Assembly (NCBI RefSeq): GCF_900005765.1
Contig: NC_041687.1
Location: forward strand, 1,302,001-1,366,000
Reading direction: 5' to 3'
Length of the DNA stretch: 64,000 nucleotides
Source of the DNA: Plasmodium relictum
Taxonomy: Eukaryota > Apicomplexa > Aconoidasida > Haemosporida > Plasmodiidae
The notes under the pieces are model-generated. The model was given only the letters and a program-made list of their open reading frames with translations, had not been told where the DNA came from and ran no database searches. Of the stretch, positions 39,167 through 51,136 are shown piece by piece (the stretch's first letter is position 1; each line of letters opens with the position of its first letter). The translations under genes were made by a program, and so were the position numbers.

Positions 39167-42100
39167 TCATACAAAGAGGAAGCTAGAAATAACAATAATA
39201 GTAAATATATTAACAAGAATTTTGAAAATATTTCAAAAAAAGATATCAATTACCAAGGGAAATTCCAAAATGTAACAATTCTAATAAATGATAAAAAAAA
39301 CATAAATAAGATATATAAAAGAAAAAATTATAAGATAAATAAAATAGATAAAATAAATAAGAAGGAAATTTTCTTTAAGATCTCATTTGATTATGAGATA
39401 AATGTAGATGAACATACAAACAATCCTTATCCATTTCATTTAATCTTATTTTTTGATAAAATTTTATATATAAATATTAATAGTGCACTCATTTTAGTAG
39501 TAAATAAATATATTAACTTAAGAAATGAAAAAAAAATTGAAAGAATAGTTATTATAAATCGAAGTACATCATTATAGATTTTTTAAAACTTTCTAATCAG
39601 AATATTTCAAGGAATAATAATATTATTAAATCATAAGTAAAAGAAAAAAATAAATCTATAAATGAAAATAGAAGAAAATATTTGCAATATATAATAGTAC
39701 AGAAAAAGGTAAAAGAGCAAGACTTTAAATGAATGATAACTAAATAAAATATAAAAGTGAATATGATATTTTAAGTAATATATATAGGAAAATATAAATA
39801 AAAAACAAATGCGATAATCTATTTGACTATAAAAGGAACAAATGGGGAAATTATTTTTTTTCTGGCATTTTTATGAAATTTAGTAAAATAACAAAGTGTA
39901 ATAATAATGAAATAAATTCATTTTATTTTAGTTAATTATTGATTTTTTTAAAAAATATAATTTAATCAGCAGTAATAAAATTGATAAAAACATAAAATAT
40001 TATAAAACTTTTTATTTAAAAGGAAAAAAATATTTTTTTTCAGAAACAGATTTAATATTTCATAATAATAAAAAAACTAAAAAAACATATTGCTATGAAA
40101 CTTATAATTTAAATGAAAATAAATTTGAACATATTCTTAGAAATAATAGAAGACTACAAAATTTTTACAATATTTATAATTGCAAATCGAAAAAAAATTA
40201 TATTATGATGGAGAAAAATAAGATAATTATAAAAAATTAAAAGGAGATAATTTTATAACAAATAATTACATATATAATAATAGGAATGATATTTCTAATT
40301 ATAATAATATTAATGGTAGTTAAAGAAAAAAATGAGGAAACTGATATATATTAGTGTAAAATCAAATATTTTTCTATATTTAATGAAAATAATTTCTGTG
40401 ATAATTTTCCCTCAAATACAAACCCATTGGTAATTTAAAAAAAAAAAAAAAAAAACAATTAAAAAGTGGTGTTTTTACATATATAAATACTATCAAAAGT
40501 TTTATGAAATCTAATAACAAAGTAGCTAGATATTTTAATTTAAATATAAACGAATTGTATATTTTATATGAAAAGATCAATTTGAAAAGATATATTCCTA
40601 ATTTATTTAATTTAGTTCAGCAGAAATGTTACATTGGTGTTTTTTTAGCTTTAGTTGATTTTTAATATGAAAATAAAATATATAGTAAGATAAAAAATAT
40701 ATCAATAAAATCATTTATAAAAGAAAAACAAAAGGGATTCTAAATGAGTGAATTATATCTTTGTAGAAAAAAATTATTTCGCAGATACTATTTTTATGTT
40801 GATTATAAAAATTATTTTCCTTACAGTAATAAATTTAACAATGAAATACAATTAATTAATGATCTTATCTTTTACTATAATAAAAAATTCTTAATTGATG
40901 AAAATAGAAAATAGAAAATTGAAAGATGAAATTATTCCTGTAAAATTTAAAAAAATATCTTTAATTTTCATTTCCATTTCATTTAAAAAATAAACAAATT
41001 CAAATTTTTATTCTAAAATTAAAAATATACTTAGAAAAAAGAATTAAAGAAGAGATTAAAAATTATATTAAAAATAAAAACGTCTTCAAGTTTATTATTT
41101 ACCAATCAGGAATAAAGTTTTCTTTTTTTAATGAATATTCCTTATTATTTTGTTTTTATTCCTTATATATAGCTATATCTAACGAACCCTTTGTAAAATT
41201 AGAAAATAATCACATCCCCACTCATAGAGTATCACATATTAAAACTAACAGTAATCATTATGATTCATTAAGAAATAAGGATGAATATTTCTTATATCAT
41301 TATGCAAAATGTTCTGAAAAAAAAAACTACTCCTTATCTTCCTGCAATGAAACAGAAATAAAAATTATCATAAAATTCAAATGGAATTAAACTCTCTTGA
41401 ATCTCCAATAAAAGGGAAAATAGGCTTTTCAGAAGAACTATTTAAATTAATAAGTTATACAAAAGTTATATAATGAAAAACATATAGATAAGTATAAACA
41501 AGAATACATTTTAACAAGTAAGAAAAAAAAATATATACATATCAACAAAATTATTTTGCAATTTTCGCTCACTAAATATCAAAAATAAGATATTAAGAAT
41601 ATTAGAAGATTCTAATTACTTGCAAGTTACTGTTGTAATAATTTTATTTACAATTTCAATAAAAAAAAGTATCCTTTTTTTTTTTTTTAGTATATTCAAA
41701 TTTGAATATAAACAGATTGAATATCTACATATATAAACGTATTTTATTTAATATAAAAAAGGAATTCAATTTACTAAAAAAAACAACGAACGAAAAAAAA
41801 ATTAAAATATAATTTAACTACAATTTTTTTGTTAATATACACAAAAATAGAATATTTATACCTTTTAAAGTATTGAGTATCCAAAATACAAATCAAATAA
41901 CAGATTAAAACAATTTATAATAAATAGAACAATAAAAATTTTTGATGTTTAGAAAAAGAAGAAAAAAATAATATTTTTGTCAAATTTTTTAAATGAAAAA
42001 AAAAGTCAAAAAATTCTTGAAAAAATAACATTAAAAAGTTCTTTAATAATAAAAGTAAAAATTCCAGGTATATGCATATTTATAGAAAAGAAAATTGTAA

Positions 42101-42483
42101 TTCAAGATAAATTTATCATTTTGGCATATCCTTTAAATGCTTTTCAAAACAAAGAAATAAAAAAAGATTCAAAAAATAATTCTTTTCTATATAATAATAA
42201 GAATATATTGAAAACATATGATTCCTTTTCTAAACTTCTATCAGAAAATAATATTTCCTCCTTTAACAACAAAAATAAGAGCTATTTAAAATTCATATTA
42301 TATTCTATTGAATTAGGTTTTTACTTTAAATCAAATAAAATAGATGATTTATTAAAAAAATTTGAAATCCTTTTCTTAAAAATTTATAATAAATTTATTT
42401 CATATATTTCAAATAAATATATCCTTTATAAAGAGTATTTTATGAATATCTATTTATTTTTTATATTTTTTCAAATTAATTAA
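39167..42483 (+). pseudogene. Decayed protein-coding gene, family not recognised
   Basis: Several long open stretches on one strand lie in different frames separated by stops, and most have no usable ATG. They include 39167-39579 (138 codons, no Met), about 39965-40240 (near 90 codons), about 40455-40665 (70 codons), 40744-40914 (57 codons) and about 41950-42483 (some 175 codons, first Met near its end). Their amino-acid use is that of Plasmodium proteins (for example NPYPFHLILFFDKILYININ, INLKRYIPNLFNLVQQKCYI, VKIPGICIFIEKKIVIQDKF), clearly richer than neighbouring accidental frames, and all are on the plus strand. Together they look like an inactivated gene of at least 3.3 kb that runs tail to tail with PCH2. 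An intron-rich functional gene is possible, but I could not find a set of GT-AG joins that works. The protein family is unknown to me. Confidence 0.6.
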
Positions 42484-43000
42484 TTAAAAATGCATATAAA
42501 TCTTTTAAAAAAGGAAAGAGAAATAAATGGTATAAATTGAGAATATCAAACATAAAAAGAAAAAAAAAATTTTTTTGTTTTTATTATTTTAAACTTATAA
42601 TTTTTTTTAGTTTTATATTTATTATATATAGGTAATTAAAGAAATATCTATATATTATTTATAATATAGTTATTGTATGTATATAAACATATATCTGTAT
42701 ACATAATCTATTTCATGCATATATTTATATATTTTTATTGTAAAAACTATATCATTTTGAAATTTTTATTTTTTTATATATTTTAATTTTGATAAAAGAA
42801 AAGAAATATATACTACAACAAATTAAAAGATTTTTATTTGAATAAAATAAAAATATTAAAATATTATATAAATTAAAGAAGTTTTAAAAAAAAAAAAACT
42901 TTCGTGTGTTGATTAATGCTAATGTAAGAAATTAAAAAAAATAATTTCGGCACTATTTTTTTTTTTTTTATAGATAATGAAAAATATAAAATACAAGGTC
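42484..43000. other. Intergenic between decayed gene and PCH2 3' end
   Basis: About 0.5 kb of A+T-rich DNA holding the presumed 3' UTR of the PCH2-like gene. No features are visible beyond poly-A/T tracts. Confidence 0.7.
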
Positions 43001-43919
43001 TTAAGCTTTTTGCTCTAACAATTTATTTTTATTTATGATTTCTTTTTTAATAGCCTTTTGAAGTGCTACTAAAAATTCTTCAAGAGAAATTGAAACATTA
43101 TGCTGATTATTATTTGTAGAATTATAAAAACGCAAGGTCTGAAAAAATAAATAACAGAATTTAATAATAAAAAGGTAAAAGTCAATTTACTTCATTTTAT
43201 TATATTAATAATTTGAACTTGTATAACAAAATTTCTTTTTTTATACATTTTAAAAAATATTCCTTTAATTACAAAATGTATGTAATTCATAAATATAATA
43301 TCTTTTTATATGTATTAAATTGATTACAGCTTGACAAAAATAAGCATAAGCTTGAAAGGGTATCCTCCTTAAGCATCTACCACTAAACCCATTGCTCTCC
43401 TTTGCGCATTTTAATAGTTCATTTCCATATCTAATAAAGAAAAAAAAAAAAAAATTTCTTTCACTTTTTTATAGACAAAATTGTTTTAATTTTAATATAT
43501 TACATATACTCCTCCTTTATTTTATCTTTTTCATTCTATAAAATAAAATGAAAAAATGTAATGAATTTACATTCATTCAAAATGAAAATTTGTTAAATTC
43601 TTACTTTCAATAGCTTTTGAATTCTTTGATAATTTGGTATTTTTGATGAAAAAAATATTATTCCTTTTTCTATCTGTGAAAAAAAAAAAATAAAGGAAAA
43701 AAAAAATATAAAACAAATAAGTAAATTATATATAAATGAATAATAAATAAAATTAGAATTTTATAAATGTAAAAGAGATTAATAGAATATTACTAATTCA
43801 TCTATACAATCTCTATAAATTTCATATCTACACTCCTCACTTGGTAAACCTATGAATTGTTTTAAATCAACTCTATCAATAAAAGCATCATCGATCATTT
43901 CTTTAAAAAAAAAAAAGAT

Positions 43920-43965
<46 letters not shown>

Positions 43966-45552
43966 TTGTTTCGTTTTACCTGAAATATTAGATGTCGTTA
44001 GAAGTAAAGTATTATGATAATATTTTAAAGAATCAATTTGAGTTAATAAAGTATTTACAACTCTTATACTATCTGAGGGTTCCGTGCTATCAATAGATCT
44101 TTTTCTATCAGAAGATAAACTCTCGACTTCATCTATTAATAAGCAAATAAAAATATCATTTTCCTCATAATCACTTATTATCTTTTTAATCTTATTAAAT
44201 AGCTTTAAAACTTGTTTTCCTGATTCACTATACCATTTTGAAAATAAAGTATGCGTGTTTAGTTCAATCAAAATACCTTTAAAAAAAAATACTATTGTTT
44301 ATTTTTGTGTTTACAAAAATTTTTTATAGATGTATGTAAATTTTTGCTTTCTTAAACACATATATATATATGTATATAAAAATAAATTATATATTTAAAA
44401 AAAAAAAAAAAAGAATAAATTTCTCATCGCTAGTATAATTCTATAACTTTTTCAATGAGAAAATTACTTATGGATTTTTAAAGAAAAATAAAATAATATA
44501 TATATATATATATATAGTATATAAAATAAAAATAATTTTTTTTTTTTAATATAACCAGTTGTATATATGTTGGATAAACGAATACAAATTTTATTAGCTA
44601 ATGCTTTACATAAAGATGTCTTTCCTGTTCCAGGTGGCCCATACAGCAATACAAGATGATTATAATTTATTAAATTACAATCAATTTTTTTGTTAGCAAA
44701 TAACATTAATGCAGATACATATTCTAATAAATCTTTTTTTATATTCTCTTCATAGTATAAACTATCCCATAATTTATGGAAACGTAAATGAGGCAATATA
44801 TATTGAGAATAAATGGGAATGTTTTTTTTCTCATCATCTTCATTTTCACTTGGCTCATTAAATTGCTCTTCCATGAATTCATCATTTTTATAATATGTCA
44901 CTACATTTACTATACAACAAAAATTTGGTAATATTATTGGATCTTCTTCCATTGATGATATAGACTTTTCACCTATAATAGGTATAGTAAATAATAGATT
45001 AAACGAATTTTTTAATTCCTCTTTTTTTTTTATTTCATTACAAAACGGTGATGAGTAAACAATATTTGGGGAAACAGCAAGAGAGCTAACTAAATTGTTA
45101 GGGCTACTTAAAATATCTTTTTTTTTTAGAATTATACTTTTATCATTATTCATATTATTAGAATCTATTTCATTTGCTATTAAATTATTTGTATAAATTT
45201 CCTTTTTTTTCAAATTATCTTTATTATTAATGTTTAAATTATCATATGTATTTATTTCATAAATCGAATAATGCGTTGCAGATGATTTTCCATACATATT
45301 ATTTTCGTAGTTTTCATTATACTCCTTTATTATTTTTATAGGTATAGCTGGTTCAATAACTATATAATCACAATATTTATTTAATATTTCACAAATTATC
45401 TTATTGGGATCATGTCTACCTAATGTTATAGTTATTCCTAATGAAAATAGCCATTTGTGAGCTGCTATTTTTATCATTTCATTTGATACATCTCTTTCAT
45501 TTTTTAAACATATTTCACAACATAATGGAATTCTTTTTTCACTAAGATTCAT
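43001..45552 (-). CDS. PCH2: PCH2/TRIP13-type AAA+ ATPase
   Basis: Seven exons join in frame: 45552-44556, 44276-43980, 43900-43794, 43673-43605, 43535-43510, 43430-43328 and 43138-43001, giving 578 residues. PCH2/TRIP13 is a hexameric AAA+ ATPase that remodels HORMA-domain proteins (Hop1, Mad2) in meiotic recombination control and the spindle checkpoint. Seen here: the N-terminal segment, the pre-[23 protein letters not shown], Walker A GPPGTGKT (305-312), [17 protein letters not shown], Walker [12 protein letters not shown] (D381, E382), [20 protein letters not shown], sensor 1 LTTSN (N429), [18 protein letters not shown], sensor 2 [16 protein letters not shown] (about 513-528) and the C-terminal [13 protein letters not shown]. 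All catalytic motifs look intact. A low-complexity insert of about 150 residues lies between the N-terminal and AAA parts. One exon is only 26 nt. Length is close to yeast Pch2. Confidence 0.93.
43927..43962. repeat. (TA)n microsatellite in PCH2 intron 2
   Basis: About eighteen TA units lie inside the intron between exons 2 and 3 of the PCH2-like gene. Confidence 0.9.
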
Positions 45553-47402
45553 CTTTAGTATTATTTTTATTTCAAATAAATATATATACGATTTTTGTTG
45601 TTCTCTCTTTTAAAAAAAATGAAAAAACGTAGATAAAATATTTTATTTATAAAGAAAAAAAAATTAAATAAATTTTGTACATGGAAATTTTGCTTCTTGG
45701 ATTTTTCTCTTTTTTCATTTTTGTTCAAATTATTAACATGTAATGATTCAATTAAAAAGAATTACATGGCATATGTCTTTTTTAAATTTTTTGTTCTATA
45801 GAAAAATTAAATATATTTGTAGGTTTATTAGTGTGACAAAAAAAATAAAAATGGTAGGGTCCTCCTCATTTTATTATTTATATTGGACATTCTTTTTCAT
45901 CTATTATAAGAAAAAATACATATATATATAATTTATTCATCTTTAAATAGAAAAAAACATGTACCGCTATACTTTATGAAACTATAAGAATTTAATATTT
46001 CACACTATTAAAAAAAAAAAATTATAATAGATGTACATACTCCAGAACTTTTATGTACATTTCCCTCATATTTTATAAAAAATGTAAATTTATTTTAAAA
46101 TATAAAGGAAAAATTTCATTTTTAATTTACTAATAAAAAATGTAAGTATATATATTATACGAACTACTTAATTATAACAGGAATAAAGTAATATTAATAC
46201 TTGAAACATAAAATAATTTTTTTTCTTTTATAAAATACTAAGAGGGACAAATGCTATTAGTAAATGTATAGTTGTCTTAAGGAAAATTATGAATTATATA
46301 TGTGAATATATTTTAATTTGAAAGTAAATATTTTGTAAAATATTTACATCGGTAATAATTTAGTAATATGAATTAGAAAGCAAATTTGAATTGAATGAAG
46401 TTCTCAAGGGTAAGAGAATTTGATATTTTAACAAGATATTTATATTTTTTAAAGGTGTATAATAATTATGTTATCATTTTTTCTATAGTTGAAAAAAAAA
46501 AGGAATTTTTAATTATTACTCTCTTACATTACTAAAAAATTTAGTCTATTTTCATGAAAAATAGTTAATCCTTGTAAACTATATGCTATTTTATTTGAAT
46601 GTTCATTTTTAATTTTATAATATTAGATATAAATTAAGAATTTTATTTTTAAAAATTGCTGTGTATTAATTTTAAATGAACAAAATTCAATTTAATTTAA
46701 TAAAAATGATATAAAAAAAAAAATTAATTTTAAAAGAAATAACTTTAATGAGATTCTTTTTATTAAACTTTAAAATATATATATATGATTATGAGTGTAT
46801 ATAAACCGACATCTTCTCCCTTAAATTGTAATGAGAATTTTGAAAAATTAAGACAAAATGATTAATAAGCTCCTTCTCAAATGTAACAAAAAAAAATAAT
46901 AAAAATTAAATATTTAAATTAAGAAACTAATTTAATAAAAAATTTTAAGGGACTAATAAATTATAATTTTTCTTTTTTTTTTGAGTTTTTAATTGGATGT
47001 TTTTTTGAAAGATAACATGTATTTTATTTTAATTCTGAACAGGATCTCCTTTTTTACAACAATTTAAAAAAAAAAAAAAAAGCTATTTTCGACATTATAT
47101 ACTAAATAAGTTGATAAACACATTTTTTATGTTAATTTTTATAACACACGCTATATTTATACTAAAATAATTTTTGTGTTCATTTATTAAAAGTTGTAAA
47201 AAAGAGAACAGGTCAGAAATATACATACTTTTAATATATTTTATTTCTGTTTTTTTTTTCTTTTTCTTGGTTCTAAAAAATTTTAAATACGTTTAATTTT
47301 TTCAATAGTCATATTTTAAAATTTATAAAAAAAAAAAAAAAATTTAATCAAAACTGTTTTACTTAAAAAAAAGTCCATTGCAAATAAAAAGGTGTCATAA
47401 AA
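45553..47402. other. Divergent intergenic region (PCH2 / Glu-repeat gene)
   Basis: 1.85 kb between two divergent start codons, presumably both promoters. A 62-codon plus-strand frame at 45743-45931 is slightly less biased than most accidental frames but has no recognisable domain and is not called. No RNA gene is visible. Confidence 0.7.
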
Positions 47403-50033
47403 ATGAGTAAAGAAATTGATGACAAAACGGAAATGAAAAATAAACAAAATATAATTTTTAATGAGACTGAATATTGTGAATATAAAGACAATGATATAAA
47501 GGGGAATATTAAAACAGAAAATTTGTTAAAGAAAAAGTCACAAGAAAGTGAATTAAAAAATGAGAATGTAAGAATTTTAAAAAATAATAAAATACAAAAA
47601 GAAAATATGCAAAATAATGTGCACTCATTGGACAGTGATTCACATTCTTCAGAACAAATTTATGATGATATAGAAAACAATTCAAATATTAATGCAGAAA
47701 ATGAAAATTCAGAATTTAATAACTATTTTGAAAGAAGAAAAAGTTATCTTATGAAAAATGAATATTTAAATATAAATTGTGAGCATTTAGAGAATCTTGG
47801 AAATAATGAAATTAAAGAGGTACGTTCAACTGAAAGTAGTAGAAAAAATAGTGAGATAAATGAAAATATTTCAGAAAAAAATTATCTAAGAAATAATTCT
47901 GATAATTTTGAAAGTTGCGAATTCAGTGATAGTTATGTAGATAAAATTAATTATGAAAATAGTGGAGAATTTTGCGAAATTTATAAAATTAATATCAAAA
48001 CTGAATCGAAACAAAGTTTTGATACAGAAAAAATTATGAACAACACAGATATAAATGAAAATGCAGAAGAGAAAAGTGGCATACAAATAGAATTTTATGA
48101 TAATACAATAGGAAAAAGGGAATTATCTAATGAAGAAAATGATACAAATGTAATGTTTTCAGTGGAAAAAAAAATGCATGGAGAGAAATATGAAGGAAAA
48201 GAAGAACAAGAAGAAGAACAAGAGGAAGAAGAACAAGAGGAAGAAGAACAAGAGGAAGAAGAACAAGAGGAAGAAGAACAAGAGGAAGAAGAACAAGAGG
48301 AAGAAGAACAAGAAGAAGAACAAGAAGAAGAACAAGAAGAAGAACAAGAAGAAGAACAAGAGGAAGAAGAACAACAAGAACAACAAGAACAAGAAGAAGA
48401 ACAAGAAGAAGAACAAGAGGAAGAACAAGAGGAAGAACAACAAGATGAAAAACAAGAAGAACAACAAGAACAACAAGAAGAAAAACATAAGGAAGAACAA
48501 GAGGAAGAACAAGAGGAAGAACAAGAAGAAAAACAAGAAGAAAAACATAAGGAAGAACAAGAAGAAAAACATAAGGAAGAACAAGAGGAAGAACAAGAAG
48601 AAAAACAAGAAGAAAAATATAAGGAAGGACAAGAGGAAGAAGAAGAAGAAGAAGAAGAAGAAGAAGAAGAAGAAGAAGAAGAAGAACAAGAACAAGAACA
48701 AGAACAAGAAGAACAAGAACAACAACAAGAAAAAGAAAAGGAAAAAGAAAAAGAAAAAAAAGATAATGAAATTGAAGAGATAAAAAATAATAAAAAAAAA
48801 AAGGAAATAAAAGCAGAAAAGAATGAAAAAGTAAAAAAAATTAGTAAAGTAATAGAAGAACATGATATTATAAGTAAAAAAATGATAAAATATAAATCAA
48901 CTGATAATAATGAAAAATGTGAAAAAGAGAAAAAAAAAAAAGATGAAAAATTAAAAAAAAAAAGTACAATTAATAATGGTAAAGAAAATTTAATGGAACC
49001 AGAAACAATAATAAATAAAAAAAAATTTAGAAATGAGAAAAAGAAGAGTTTCCAAAAAGAAAAATTTCCTTCACAAAATAGTGCTAATATACTAAAAAAA
49101 GGAACATCATATGATATTTCTGAGAAATATAATAATAACGACATAATTAAGGATACTAAAGAAGATGAAACAATAAAAAAAGGAGAAATAAATGAAAATA
49201 AATTTGATTTATTTGATTTAAATAAAAAAAGATTATCTGTTTTTGATTATCTAAACAAGCAAGATAAAATAAAAAAATATGAAGAATCAAACGAAGAAAA
49301 AAAAAAAAATAATAATGAAAAAGAAAAAGCAAAATCATTTATCATAGAAAGTGAGAATAGTTCGAATGAAAGAGTAAATTTTTCTGAATTATCAAATATT
49401 GAATATGAAAATAATAATGTTAATAATTATCAATATCAAAATAAATGCCCCAATACAAATGTATCTAATAGTCATATAAATAAAAATACAATGAAATTCA
49501 ACGGATATTTAGAAACTAAAGGTCTAATAAAACCATCATTTATAAATAAAACAAATTATAAAAGCTACCAAGCAACTATTAATACAGATGAAAAAAATAG
49601 TATTAAATATAGACCTAATTATTATAACCCTAAGTACAGTAACAATTTGACGTCAAATAAACAAAATAATTTAAAAAATGGAATTTTTTTATATAAGAAT
49701 CCCTATCATTTATCAAATGTAAATAATACAGATAAGGAAAAATATAATTCCAACAAAATATTCAGAAGAACTGTTGGGATTCAAATAAATTTTAAAACAA
49801 AAAAATTTAATAAAGGGGTAAATACATCAAATCTACAAAATTTTAAAAATGAAAAAAAAAAAAAAAAATTACCCAAAATCGAATTTAATCCAATAAAAAA
49901 AACAAATAATTATGATTTTGATGCAATGATCATAAAAAATGGTCATATAATCCCAAGAAAAAAGGATCCCTTAAAAGAATTGTTTCAAAAATACAACTTA
50001 TGTGAAAGGAAAATGCCAAGTAGGATATTGTAG
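47403..50033 (+). CDS. Glu/Gln-repeat protein, conserved-looking C-terminus, function unknown
   Basis: A single-exon frame of 876 residues from an ATG preceded by A-rich leader. Residues 1-260 are Asn/Glu/Ser-rich. About 265-455 is an almost pure Glu/Gln array built on 15-bp (EEEEQ) and 12-bp (EEEQ) units, with EEKHKEEQ variants. It is followed by a Lys/Glu-rich charged segment likely to form helix or coiled coil. The last 90 residues are different in character: RTVGIQINFKTKKFNKGVNT, LPKIEFNPIKK and NGHIIPRKKDPLKELFQKYN, ending RKMPSRIL. That module looks like the functional part. I do not recognise a family. There is no signal peptide or membrane segment, so it is probably cytosolic, nuclear or cytoskeletal (inference). 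The large open frames opposite the repeat are shadows of the purine-only strand. Confidence 0.85.
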   Translation: MSKEIDDKTEMKNKQNIIFNETEYCEYKDNDIKGNIKTENLLKKKSQESELKNENVRILKNNKIQKENMQNNVHSLDSDSHSSEQIYDDIENNSNINAENENSEFNNYFERRKSYLMKNEYLNINCEHLENLGNNEIKEVRSTESSRKNSEINENISEKNYLRNNSDNFESCEFSDSYVDKINYENSGEFCEIYKINIKTESKQSFDTEKIMNNTDINENAEEKSGIQIEFYDNTIGKRELSNEENDTNVMFSVEKKMHGEKYEGKEEQEEEQEEEEQEEEEQEEEEQEEEEQEEEEQEEEEQEEEQEEEQEEEQEEEQEEEEQQEQQEQEEEQEEEQEEEQEEEQQDEKQEEQQEQQEEKHKEEQEEEQEEEQEEKQEEKHKEEQEEKHKEEQEEEQEEKQEEKYKEGQEEEEEEEEEEEEEEEEEEQEQEQEQEEQEQQQEKEKEKEKEKKDNEIEEIKNNKKKKEIKAEKNEKVKKISKVIEEHDIISKKMIKYKSTDNNEKCEKEKKKKDEKLKKKSTINNGKENLMEPETIINKKKFRNEKKKSFQKEKFPSQNSANILKKGTSYDISEKYNNNDIIKDTKEDETIKKGEINENKFDLFDLNKKRLSVFDYLNKQDKIKKYEESNEEKKKNNNEKEKAKSFIIESENSSNERVNFSELSNIEYENNNVNNYQYQNKCPNTNVSNSHINKNTMKFNGYLETKGLIKPSFINKTNYKSYQATINTDEKNSIKYRPNYYNPKYSNNLTSNKQNNLKNGIFLYKNPYHLSNVNNTDKEKYNSNKIFRRTVGIQINFKTKKFNKGVNTSNLQNFKNEKKKKKLPKIEFNPIKKTNNYDFDAMIIKNGHIIPRKKDPLKELFQKYNLCERKMPSRIL
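48196..48765 (+). repeat. Glu/Gln-coding tandem array, nearly T-free strand
   Basis: Repeats of gaggaagaagaacaa (15 bp) and gaagaagaacaa (12 bp), many copies identical, ending in a pure gaa run at about 48640-48684 and then gaacaa copies. The sense strand is almost entirely A, G and C, with only a few T in the aacataag and gatgaa variants. Identical neighbouring copies suggest recent expansion by slippage or unequal exchange. Confidence 0.95.
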
Positions 50034-51136
50034 AATTAAAAAAAAAGAAAAATGAAAATTGGGATAAAAAAAAAAAATTCTTCTAAGATATATAAAAATA
50101 AAAATATAAAAAATTGTTAATATGAAAAGTTTAATAAAAAAAAAAGTAAAAATTTTTTTCAAAAAAAAAATTATTTTACGTTGTTGCTTTCATTTAATTA
50201 CAATTTTAACAATAAAAAATATTTAATAGAAAATTTTTTGTCTAAGCTATATTTTTAAAATTAGCATCTAACTACTTTGTTTTAATTTTTTTTATTTTTA
50301 TTTTTATACTTACTTTTTTTATGTGACCTCTAATTTTTTAAAATTTTACAAAAGGAATTTTCTTAACATATTAAGAAAATTCAACATAATTTCTTCGTTT
50401 CACAATATAAATTCCTATTAAATATTTCTATACATATATCTGTTTTTAATTTGCAAATTTAATGAGAGTTTATAAATATTTTTCTTTTTTTTTAAATCAT
50501 ATATTTGTCATTCTAATGAATGTTTGTAATGTGTTTTTTTGAATAATTCTCATTTTCAATTAAAACACAAAAACTATTTATAATCATATAAAAAATTTAG
50601 GGTGTAAAAACGCTATAAGGCACAAAATTAAAACATATAAAAAAATAAAGAAAAAAAAAGGAAATATGTGTTTATGATATATATATATATATATATATAT
50701 ATAGAAAAATTATTCTTAATACGAAAAATGAAATTTTACGAAGGTCTTTTTTATTAAAAATATGCCTAGAATATGAAATATAGAAACAGTTATTTCCATG
50801 AATGAAAACAAAAATAAAATTTAAAAACTAAAAATGCGATAACTTTGAATTAATAGTTATATTTTTCATTTATAATATATAAAAAAAAAAAAAATTATAA
50901 TATTTCGCTTTAATGGAGTAAAAAAGACAATATAATTTGTATATATTCACATATTTATAAAAAAATAAAAAAATTAAATTTAAAAATGTAAATGTATCAT
51001 ATAAATGAACATGTTTAAATATATAAAAGTGGGAATAAAGAAAAGTTAACAAAATAACGTGAGATATAAAAATTAATATATATTAACAAATCATAATAAA
51101 TTTTGTATATAGGAACACAAGACAATAATATATAAA
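50034..51136. other. Tail-to-tail intergenic region
   Basis: 1.1 kb between convergent 3' ends of the Glu-repeat gene (+) and the ferredoxin reductase gene (-). It contains poly-A/T tracts and a (TA)n near 50678-50703. No gene or RNA is supported. Confidence 0.7.

Noticed and set aside
41977-42483. 168-codon frame as an intact small gene
   Set aside because: It lacks an ATG at its start; the first Met is near its end. It lies downstream of other coding-like stretches on the same strand, so it was treated as part of the decayed gene.
45743-45931. 62-codon plus-strand frame upstream of PCH2
   Set aside because: It is short, has no recognisable motif, and overlaps the expected promoter region.
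48095-49144. 349-codon Ser/Cys/Phe-rich minus-strand frame, plus 234- and 201-codon frames in the other registers
   Set aside because: They are shadows of the purine-only Glu/Gln repeat: the repeat has no stop codon in any register on either strand. The flanking parts read only as Phe/Ser/Leu strings.
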